DNA of 64,000 bases from Tepidimonas fonticaldi (GTDB lineage Bacteria > Pseudomonadota > Gammaproteobacteria > Burkholderiales > Burkholderiaceae_C), in assembly GCF_007556755.1 (NCBI RefSeq), contig NZ_VJOO01000006.1, positions 1 to 64,000 of the forward strand. Reading direction: 5' to 3'. Within the stretch, counting starts at the first letter, position 1. Each line of letters begins with the position of its first letter. A program made the position numbers and the translations under genes. Below the pieces are notes generated by a model. The model made no database searches and was not told where the DNA came from. It saw nothing but the letters and a program-made list of their open reading frames with translations. Below, piece after piece: positions 56,571 to 64,000 of this stretch.

Positions 56571-57113
56571 TCACCCCCCGACGACGAAGCGCCACAGCGC
56601 GATGACGAGCAGGGTGCAAAAGGCCGCCACCAGATCGTCGAACATGATGCCCCAGCCCCCGCGCCAACCGGTGCCCTTGCAGACGCGGTCGGCCCAGGCG
56701 ACCGGCCCCGGCTTGGCCGCGTCAAAAAAGCGGAACAGCGCAAAACACACGATCTGGCCCCACAGCCCATGCGGCGCGGCCATCCACAGCACCAGCCAGA
56801 ACGCCACCACCTCGTCGATGACGACGAAGCCGGGATCGGCCACACCCGCGCGCCGTGCGGTGGCGGTGCTGGCCCACCACCCCAGCAGCAGGGCCGCGCC
56901 GATGATGAGCGCCCACCCCCGGTCCCCGGGAGCGGTCAGCGCATCGATGACCAAAAACGCCGCCCATGCCCACAGGGTGCCGACCGTGCCCGGCGCCAGT
57001 CGCGACAGACCGGCCCCGAAGCCCAGCGCGATCAGGTGCGACAGCCGCGCGAACATGAACCGGGCGGACGGCACGGCAGGCGCGGCCGCAGCGGTATGGG
57101 GGGACGCGCTCAC
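56571..57113 (-). CDS. pgpA: Phosphatidylglycerophosphatase A
   Basis: A 180-residue membrane enzyme that dephosphorylates PGP to phosphatidylglycerol. The start is the GTG at 57113, overlapping the Nudix stop by GTGA. FGAGLSRLAPGTVGTLWAW and DPGFVVIDEVVAFW are the diagnostic motifs, the second with the metal-binding acids; KPGPVAWADRVCKGTGWRGG with the FDDLVAAF segment completes the active site. Three to four membrane helices are visible. pgpA next to thiL is a frequent arrangement in proteobacteria. Confidence 0.93.
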   Translation of the reverse strand: MSASPHTAAAAPAVPSARFMFARLSHLIALGFGAGLSRLAPGTVGTLWAWAAFLVIDALTAPGDRGWALIIGAALLLGWWASTATARRAGVADPGFVVIDEVVAFWLVLWMAAPHGLWGQIVCFALFRFFDAAKPGPVAWADRVCKGTGWRGGWGIMFDDLVAAFCTLLVIALWRFVVGG

Positions 57114-57994
57114 CGGAACCACCCCTCGAACCCATCGAACGGCTCGAACCGGCCATCGACCAGCCGCAGCCGGGTCGGCCCCGGCAGCGCCCGCGCACGC
57201 ACCGGGTGGCGCTCGTCGCCGGGGTAGCACATGGCGCGGTGATCCCCGTCGCGAAACTGCTCCGGCTGAATGCACGGGGGCATGCGGTCGGCCGCCTCGG
57301 CCCACGCCGAGGCGACATCGGCATGCCGGGCCAGTTGCGCCAGCCCCATCAGCTGGGGCGGGATCAGCTCGATCTCGCGCGCCCAATAACGGGTCAGCGC
57401 CTCGCGCGGCGTCATCCAGGCGCTGTCGCTGGCTTCGAAGGTGTCGTGCCGGGCCTGCGCGCCCCGGGGCAGGCAGGCGAGGAAGAAGCGTGTGTCGAAC
57501 CGCGGCGTGCCCACGGGCGGATTGCGCGGGGTGATCCAGCGCGACCAGGGGCGCAGCGCCGCCGTGGTGAGGCGCGCGCCGGCCTGGGCCAGCCGTGTGC
57601 GCCAGGAGTGGGCGGCCTCGGCGGGTTCGTCCGTGGCGCGGGGCAACGGGGCGTCCACCAGGGCCACGCCGGCCTCCTCCCACAGCTCGCGGGCGGCGGC
57701 CACGAACAGCGCCTGCGCGGCGGCCGGCGTGAGCGCCGGCTCGCCCAGCCGCGCCGGCAGTCCGGCAGGCGGCTGGTCCAACAGCGCGGCCCACTCGGGC
57801 GCGGCATCGTCCGCATCCACTTTGCCGCCGGGAAACACATACAACCCACCCAGCACGCGGGAGTTCTGGTGCCGCCGCAGCAGCAGCACCTGCAAGCCCG
57901 GCGCCCCGTCACGGATGAGGACGACCGACGCCGCATCGCGCGGCGGGGCGTCGTCGGTGACGGACGGAGGGAGGGACGCGACGGCGGTGCTCAT
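57110..57994 (-). CDS. Nudix hydrolase
   Basis: A 294-residue Nudix protein of the longer NUDT19-like type. The Nudix box begins GGLYVFPGGKVDADD and, after a short insertion, continues AARELWEEAGVAL with the metal-binding glutamates. Start MSTAVASLPPSV at ATG 57994, which overlaps the thiL stop (ATGA). These proteins are thought to cleave nucleoside diphosphate derivatives such as CoA; the substrate is not determined. It sits in the pncC-pgpA-nudix-thiL chain. Confidence 0.87.
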   Translation of the reverse strand: MSTAVASLPPSVTDDAPPRDAASVVLIRDGAPGLQVLLLRRHQNSRVLGGLYVFPGGKVDADDAAPEWAALLDQPPAGLPARLGEPALTPAAAQALFVAAARELWEEAGVALVDAPLPRATDEPAEAAHSWRTRLAQAGARLTTAALRPWSRWITPRNPPVGTPRFDTRFFLACLPRGAQARHDTFEASDSAWMTPREALTRYWAREIELIPPQLMGLAQLARHADVASAWAEAADRMPPCIQPEQFRDGDHRAMCYPGDERHPVRARALPGPTRLRLVDGRFEPFDGFEGWFR

Positions 57995-59025
57995 GCCGGC
58001 ATGGTAGCGAAATGGTCGAACCCCCCCAGCGCCACGCCGGGCGGCAGCGGGTACGGTTGTCCGTGCGCATCGCACAGGTGCACGCGCGCGGCGCCCGCGT
58101 CCAGCGTATGCGTGGCGGGCGGCCCGGCCACGATCTGGCCGATGCGCGTCACGGGGGTGGCGGCCTGTTCGGCCGCGCGCTGCACGGCCGCACGCCGCTC
58201 GGGCGCAGCGGTGAAGACCAGCTCATAGTCGTCGCCGCCCGCCAGCACGCAGCGCAGCGCCTCGGCGGGGGGCAGGGCGCGCACCGCCGGATGCACCGCG
58301 CCCGAGCCGAGCAGCGTTTCCACATCCAGCCGCGCGGCCACGCCGGACGCGGCGAGGATGTGCCCCAGATCGCCCAGCAGGCCGTCGCTGACATCCGCCG
58401 CCGCATGGATGATGCCGCGCAACGCCAAGCCCAGCGCCACCCGGGGCGTGGGCCGCTCCAGCCGGGCGCGCGCATGCTCGGCACCCAGGGGTGCCGGGCG
58501 CTCGCCCAGCAGCACCGCCAGGCCCAGCCGCGCGTCGCCCAGTGTGCCGCTGACCCACACGTCGTCCCCGACCCGGGCGGCATCGCGCCGGCTGGCCTGC
58601 TGCGCCGGCACCTCGCCAAACACGGTCAGGCACAGGTTGAGCGGGCCGGCCGTGGTGTCGCCGCCAACCAGCGCGCAGCCATGCGCATCGGCCAGCGCAA
58701 ACAGACCGCGTGCCAGCGCAGCCAGCCAGGCCGAATCGGCCCGCGGCAGCGCCAACGCCAGCGTGAAGGCCAGCGGACGCGCGCCCATGGCCGCCAGATC
58801 GCTCAGGTTGACGGCCAGCGCCTTGTGGCCCAGCGCCTCGGGGTCCACATCGGGCAGAAAGTGGCGCCCCGCCACCAGCATGTCGGTGGATACCGCCAGC
58901 ACCATGCCCGGCGCGGGCACCAGCAGCGCGCAGTCGTCGCCATTGCCCAGCCGCACGCCACTGCCATCGGGCCGCGCTGGTGCGGCCCGCCAGAAGTGGG
59001 TGCGGATCAGATCGAATTCGCCCAT
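57991..59025 (-). CDS. thiL: Thiamine-monophosphate kinase
   Basis: A 344-residue kinase that makes thiamine pyrophosphate from thiamine monophosphate and ATP. It begins MGEFDLIRTHFWRA; LGNGDDCALL, STDMLVAGRHF, VNLSDLAAMGARPLAFTLAL and GGDTTAGPL are the AIR-synthase-fold motifs, and AADVSDGLLGDLGH and GGDDYELVFTA complete the site. It overlaps the Nudix gene by four bases and follows the Gcr-family gene after 39 bases. Confidence 0.95.
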   Translation of the reverse strand: MGEFDLIRTHFWRAAPARPDGSGVRLGNGDDCALLVPAPGMVLAVSTDMLVAGRHFLPDVDPEALGHKALAVNLSDLAAMGARPLAFTLALALPRADSAWLAALARGLFALADAHGCALVGGDTTAGPLNLCLTVFGEVPAQQASRRDAARVGDDVWVSGTLGDARLGLAVLLGERPAPLGAEHARARLERPTPRVALGLALRGIIHAAADVSDGLLGDLGHILAASGVAARLDVETLLGSGAVHPAVRALPPAEALRCVLAGGDDYELVFTAAPERRAAVQRAAEQAATPVTRIGQIVAGPPATHTLDAGAARVHLCDAHGQPYPLPPGVALGGFDHFATMPA

Positions 59026-59064
59026 CGCGCATCGGCCCTTGGGGGGTGATCCGGCCCGCAGCCG

Positions 59065-61068
59065 TCAGGCACGCGGCGGCGCACCGTCCGCCGGCGGCCA
59101 CAAAAAGCTGCCCGGCGCCTTGCGCCAACGGTGCGCCAGCGCCTGCTGGATGCGCTGGCGGTTGACGGCATTGATGCCCTGCGCCTTGAGCGCCAGCCGG
59201 AACGCCAGATAAAAGCTGACCGCCAGGTTGACGGGGCCCACGAGCAGCGTCGCCAGCACGGCCGAGGCGACGTCGCCGCGCAGCAGCGCGTCGGGCCCGA
59301 GCGCCGCCACCGCCGCGGTGAGCTGCCCGGTGACCAGCGTCACATGGCGCACGTCGAAACCGATGCCGAAAAACCCCAGCAGCGCCGGCACCAACCCCAG
59401 CAGCAAGCCCAGCGAGACATTCGCCGCCAACCCCGAGACGTTCGCCCGCAGCCAGGCGGCCCAGCGCCGGGCGCGCGCCGGCCCCAGCCAACGCACCCAG
59501 CCCGGGTGGTGCGCCAGCGCGCTGTCCAAGCGGTACAGCACGAAGGCGTTCTCCACCCAGCCGGCGATCAGGCTGCTGGCGAACAGCAACACCCCCGTGC
59601 CCGCCGCCAGCAGCAGGGTCGGCCCCCAAAGCTGATGGTCGGCCAGGATCTGCTCGGCCTTGGCCACGCCGATCAGGGGGGCGCCGCGCCAGAGGCGCGC
59701 CGCCGCATCCAGCAGCAGCACCGCCGGAATGACCGCCAGCAGGTTGCCGGCAATGGCCGCCACCTGCGAACGCAGCAGGTTCGCCACCTCGTCGACGAAG
59801 CGCAGCACCGCCTCGCGGCTGTGCAGATGCTTGAGCCGCGCGGCCAGCGCCGGAGCCGTCATGGCGGGCTGCTTGGTCGCCACCGTCCAATGCAGCAGCA
59901 TGATGAGCACGAACCACGCGGCATAGTTGAGGCCTGCCACCAGCCCGCCCCAGAACGCGGTCAGGCCAAGCGAGGTCAGCGCCAGCTTGCTCCACGTCGT
60001 CAGGCCGAGCACGGCGCCACCGCCCAGCGCGCGCCGCAGCATGGCACGGTACTCGGCGCGGTTGCGGCTGATGTAGTGCTCGCCCGTCTCGGCATTGCGC
60101 TCGGCCACGCGCTGCGCCAACTGCTGCGACGTTCGCGCCACGAGCGGGCCGATGCGGCGCGCCTCGTGGCTGGCACGCACCAGCCGGGCCAGCAGGTGCA
60201 GGGCGGCCCGCTCCCCGTTGGGGCTGGCCAGCGCGTCCAGCAAGCGCTTGGCGCGCAACACGCGCTCGCGCAACTGGCGCAGGCGGAACACGACGGCGGT
60301 GGAAATGCCGTGCTCGTCCAGGTGGGCATAGGCCGTGTAGGCTGCGCGGCGACATTCGTCCAGGCCGTCGCGCAGGGCCTGCAAGGCGTCGCGGGTGGCG
60401 GGGGCATCCCGCCCATGCGCGGCCAGCGCATCGCGCAACGCATCGAGTCGGCGGCCCAGATCGTGGAAGGCGCGTCCCCGCTGCGCCGACGCGGACATGC
60501 GGTGCCGCAGCTCGGGCTCGAACCCCGCCACCGCCACCTGGGCGACGCAGATGCCCAACGCATCGAGCAAGGCGGGCCACCACACCGTCGCCGCCGAAGG
60601 GGCCGGCCCGTCCGCGGGCGCGAGCAACCGGGCCAGGCGCTGCACCTGCCGCGCCGGGATCGCCGCCAGCCAGCGCGCATCCAACGGGTCGTCGAACACC
60701 CAGCCAAACCACTCCGACACATCGGTCGTCTCGGGCGACACCGGCAGCAGCCGCCGCCGCAGTCGGTGGGCAAACTCCGCCCAGAACTCGGGCCGGCGGG
60801 CAATGCCTTCGTCGGCCAGCAACGGCGCCCAGTCCAACCCCTGCGCCAACCAGCCCTGCCACGCCCGCGCCAGGCGGCCCCGCGCGGCGGGGTCGGCCTC
60901 CAGCGCGCTCAGCCAGGCATCCAGCCGGGCCAACACGGCGCGCACCTCGGCCTGCGGCCCGCGCAGCCAGCGCACCCAGTCCCGCAGCCAAACCCGCAGC
61001 GCGACTCGACCGCGGTGTGGATCGGGCGCCAGCAGGGCGGGGGGCGGCAGCGGGGTGGCAACGGTCAT
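59065..61068 (-). CDS. Gcr/SpecificRecomb family membrane protein
   Basis: A 667-residue protein of the family labelled site-specific recombinase after the gonococcal gene gcr. The visible sequence does not support a recombinase: residues 1 to about 340 are helical and soluble, and from about 345 on there are six or more membrane helices (for example FWGGLVAGLNYAAWFVLIML, LLAVIPAVLLLDAAARL, SLGLLLGLVPALLGFFGIGF). ATG 61068 is chosen; GTG 61074 is an alternative. It is the first gene of the thiL-pgpA chain and divergent from rpe. The function is unknown. Confidence 0.82.
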   Translation of the reverse strand: MTVATPLPPPALLAPDPHRGRVALRVWLRDWVRWLRGPQAEVRAVLARLDAWLSALEADPAARGRLARAWQGWLAQGLDWAPLLADEGIARRPEFWAEFAHRLRRRLLPVSPETTDVSEWFGWVFDDPLDARWLAAIPARQVQRLARLLAPADGPAPSAATVWWPALLDALGICVAQVAVAGFEPELRHRMSASAQRGRAFHDLGRRLDALRDALAAHGRDAPATRDALQALRDGLDECRRAAYTAYAHLDEHGISTAVVFRLRQLRERVLRAKRLLDALASPNGERAALHLLARLVRASHEARRIGPLVARTSQQLAQRVAERNAETGEHYISRNRAEYRAMLRRALGGGAVLGLTTWSKLALTSLGLTAFWGGLVAGLNYAAWFVLIMLLHWTVATKQPAMTAPALAARLKHLHSREAVLRFVDEVANLLRSQVAAIAGNLLAVIPAVLLLDAAARLWRGAPLIGVAKAEQILADHQLWGPTLLLAAGTGVLLFASSLIAGWVENAFVLYRLDSALAHHPGWVRWLGPARARRWAAWLRANVSGLAANVSLGLLLGLVPALLGFFGIGFDVRHVTLVTGQLTAAVAALGPDALLRGDVASAVLATLLVGPVNLAVSFYLAFRLALKAQGINAVNRQRIQQALAHRWRKAPGSFLWPPADGAPPRA

Positions 61069-61156
61069 CGGCACTCACTCGTTTTGGGGTACCCGGATGG
61101 TAGCGGCACGGCCAGGAATCGCGCCACAATAGGGCCCCGCCCGCACGACCGCCGCC

Positions 61157-61834
<678 letters not shown>

Positions 61835-61947
61835 CACGCCCCTGGCACCGACCCCCGGGTGGCGGGGGAAAGTGGCGGGGAAAAGGCCTGTCCCCTTGGT
61901 GTTTTCTCGCAGCGGCCGTCGGACCGTTCTGACCGATACTCGGCACC

Positions 61948-64000
61948 ATGCGTAAAGACGTCTTCACCCCCGCAGTGGCACTGCTGCAGCGGCTGTCGAT
62001 GCCGGTCAAGATGTTCGGGCTGGCGGCCCTCGTCGCGGTGCCGATGCTGATCGTGGCCTTTTTGCTGGTGGCCGACAACTGGCGCGCCCTACAAACCACC
62101 GAAGAAGCCCGCCAAGGCATGGTCGCCATGCGCGAAGTGCAAGCCCTGGCCCACGCACTGCAGGATTGGCGCGACACCGCCGATGTGGCGGCCGCCGGGG
62201 TGGCCGCCCTGGGCAGCGCGCAGCAGCAGGCCGCGCAGCGGGCCGCCGCCGGACTGGGCGCCGTGCACGAGCGGCTGCAGGCCCACCCCGGGTGGAACAC
62301 CGGGGGCATGTGGAACCCCCTGCGCGAACAGCTCGACGCCCTGCTCAAGGACACCCAGCGTTCGGCACCCGCCCGCCATGCCGATGCCACCCAGGCTCTG
62401 GCGCGACTGCAGCGCCTGAGCGGCTGGATCGGCGACGCCACGGGCGTGCAGCGCGACGCCGATGCCCTGACGGCGCACCGGGCCGCGTTGGCCTTTGAAG
62501 GCTTGCCGCCGGTGCGCGAGCTGGCCAGCCAGCTGCGCGGGCGCGCCACGGCCATGCTGGCCAACCCCGACGCCATGACGGATGCGGTCACCATCTCCAA
62601 CGTCGTGCAGCAGGCCACGGCGGCGGACCAGATCGAGGCCTTGCTGCCCGCCTTGCAGGAGCGGGTCGATGCGCTGCAGCGCCGCGGTGCCACCGTCCCG
62701 GCCGGCTGGAGCCCCTTCCGCAGCGCCACCGACGAGCTGGTGCGCACCACCGCCGCCCACCTCAAGACCGCGGCGATGACCGTGGACAAGATGGAGTTTT
62801 ACGCGCAGGCCACCCGCGCCATCGATGCACTGGCCGCGCTGGAGCGTGAGCTGGCCGACGGCGTGGAGGCCGAGTGGGCCCAGCGCAGCGCCACCCTCGA
62901 GCGCGAGATCGCCATCGTCGCCGCGGGCTGCGTGCTGGTGCTGCTGGTGCTGACCTATGGCCTGGTGGCCTTCTACCGCGCCACGGTGGGCGGGCTGCAC
63001 CACCTCAACAACGCCATCGACCGCGCCGCCGAAGGCGACCTGACCAGCGACGCCGTGCTGCCCGGCCGCGACGAGATGGCCGACATGAGCCAGCGCCTGC
63101 GCCACATGCTGCGGGCGCTGTCGGAGCTGGTGGCCGACGTGCGCAGCGCCGCCGCCGTGCTGGGCCACGTCGGCCTGCAATTGGTGCAGGACAGCCAGCA
63201 ATTGGCCGAGCGCACGCAGAGCCAGGCCGCCAGCCTGGAGCAGGCCACCAGCAACGTGCGCGCCGTGGCCGAGACGGTGCAGGCCAACGCCGACAGCGCG
63301 CAGGACATCCGGCGCCTGACCGGCGAGCTCAACCGCGAGACCGAGCGCGCCAGCGAGCTGATGCAGCACACCGTCGGCGGGCTGGGCTCGCTGCAGGCCA
63401 CCTCGCAGCGCATGACCGAGATCATCGGTACCATCGACGGCATCGCGTTCCAGACCAACATCCTGGCGCTCAACGCCGCGGTGGAGGCCGCGCGCGCCGG
63501 CGAGGCCGGCCGGGGCTTCGCCGTCGTGGCCGCCGAAGTGCGCCGGCTGGCCCAGCGCAGCCAGGAGGCCGCCAACGAAGTGCGCCAGCTGATCGCCGAA
63601 TCGGCCGAGCGCGTGCAGGGCACGGTGCAGGAGATCCGCTCCGTCAACGAGGCGATGGACGTGCTGGTGCGCGGCATCCGCGACATCGCCGCGCGCATCG
63701 GCGAGATGGCCGACGCCAGCCGCCAGCAGAGCACGGCCCTGAGGGAGGTGGTGGCCGCGGTCGGCGACCTCGACAAGGTCACCTACGAGAACTCGGCCAT
63801 GGTGGAGCGCACCACGCACCGCGCCAACCGCCTGATGGAGCGCACGCGCGACCTGGACGAGGCCGTGCACCACATGAAGCTGCGCCAGGGCACCGCCGAC
63901 GAGGCCTATGGGCTGGTGCAAAAAGCCCTGGAGCACATCCGCGCGGTCGGCTACGAACGGGCGGTGGAGGATTTCCACGACAAGAGCGGCCCCTTCGTCG
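61948..64000 (+). CDS. Methyl-accepting chemotaxis protein (3' end beyond the window)
   Basis: A chemoreceptor starting [18 protein letters not shown] at ATG 61948, with 684 codons visible and no stop. TM1 is near residues 23-45, a roughly 280-residue periplasmic helical domain follows, TM2 is near 325-345 ([20 protein letters not shown]), then HAMP and the signalling hairpin with the tip [20 protein letters not shown]. After the hairpin a further domain begins ([31 protein letters not shown]) that resembles the cytoplasmic Cache-like tail of some betaproteobacterial receptors, cut off by the window. No chemotaxis or flagellar operon is adjacent. Confidence 0.92.
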   Translation, partial: MRKDVFTPAVALLQRLSMPVKMFGLAALVAVPMLIVAFLLVADNWRALQTTEEARQGMVAMREVQALAHALQDWRDTADVAAAGVAALGSAQQQAAQRAAAGLGAVHERLQAHPGWNTGGMWNPLREQLDALLKDTQRSAPARHADATQALARLQRLSGWIGDATGVQRDADALTAHRAALAFEGLPPVRELASQLRGRATAMLANPDAMTDAVTISNVVQQATAADQIEALLPALQERVDALQRRGATVPAGWSPFRSATDELVRTTAAHLKTAAMTVDKMEFYAQATRAIDALAALERELADGVEAEWAQRSATLEREIAIVAAGCVLVLLVLTYGLVAFYRATVGGLHHLNNAIDRAAEGDLTSDAVLPGRDEMADMSQRLRHMLRALSELVADVRSAAAVLGHVGLQLVQDSQQLAERTQSQAASLEQATSNVRAVAETVQANADSAQDIRRLTGELNRETERASELMQHTVGGLGSLQATSQRMTEIIGTIDGIAFQTNILALNAAVEAARAGEAGRGFAVVAAEVRRLAQRSQEAANEVRQLIAESAERVQGTVQEIRSVNEAMDVLVRGIRDIAARIGEMADASRQQSTALREVVAAVGDLDKVTYENSAMVERTTHRANRLMERTRDLDEAVHHMKLRQGTADEAYGLVQKALEHIRAVGYERAVEDFHDKSGPFV

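Noticed and set aside
61905-61947. Flagellar sigma28 promoter before the chemoreceptor gene
   Set aside because: ACCGATAC at 61932 resembles the -10 element, but no TAAA-type -35 lies at the right spacing.

Overview
The window is about 70% G+C, densely packed and mostly single-copy chromosomal DNA of a betaproteobacterium. The gene families and their arrangement (str operon rpsL-rpsG-fusA-tuf, divergent lplT/alr, glycolate oxidase glcE-glcF, Bug-type binding protein, the CsgG/DUF4810/GNA1162 lipoprotein trio, GTP-type pckG, MurU, Gcr/SpecificRecomb protein) fit the order Burkholderiales, most likely a Comamonadaceae-like organism. The genus cannot be fixed from sequence alone. No tRNA, rRNA, CRISPR array, prophage or plasmid backbone was seen; the only intact mobile element is one insertion sequence.

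Layout. 1-4090: str operon on the minus strand with a good promoter, a leader hairpin before rpsL and a hairpin just before rpsG. 4107-7982: minus-strand run of dacC (PBP5/6-type carboxypeptidase), an alpha/beta hydrolase, a small 2Fe-2S ferredoxin, a VanZ-like membrane protein and hemJ. 8041-12433: plus-strand SMP-30 lactonase, glcE, glcF and a compact LrgA-LrgB fusion, probably glycolate uptake plus oxidation. 12474-13512: a Bug-type binding protein broken by a 10-G tract. 13564-16162: lplT and alr, divergent. 16166-21977: RND efflux adaptor and pump, DUF2892 protein and SLAC1-type anion channel. 22067-24548: HDOD protein, a collapsed PAS/EAL remnant and a TSUP permease. 24585-26214: an IS with 20-bp inverted repeats and 6-bp direct repeats, inserted just ahead of a 109-residue unknown gene. 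26615-30811: LysR regulator divergent from mmsA and a GMC oxidoreductase, followed by a structured, terminator-ended stretch that may be a small RNA. 31077-35991: mini flagellar-rod-like protein, uracil permease, acetoacetyl-CoA synthetase, HDOD protein. 36011-39927: EamA transporter, flavin reductase, dadA and a divergent ArgP-like regulator. 39951-43731: HD-GYP phosphodiesterase, metallophosphoesterase, LysR, and a small membrane protein. 43773-48643: pckG, a 47-residue membrane protein, murU, pepP. 48692-51963: lower-GC lipoprotein trio and a GDSL lipoprotein. 51998-61068: LonH-like protease, a decayed gene, a YecA/SEC-C protein, and the chain pncC, pgpA, nudix, thiL and a Gcr-family membrane protein. 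61157-64000: rpe and a truncated chemoreceptor.

Three genes look like products of internal deletion (LrgAB, PAS/EAL, and the remnant at 54562-55163), and a fourth is frameshifted at a homopolymer, so the window carries marks of gene erosion. The most interesting functional proposal is that the LrgAB fusion behind glcEF is a bacterial counterpart of the plant plastid glycolate/glycerate carrier PLGG1. The most interesting non-coding signal is the structured segment at about 30865-31047.
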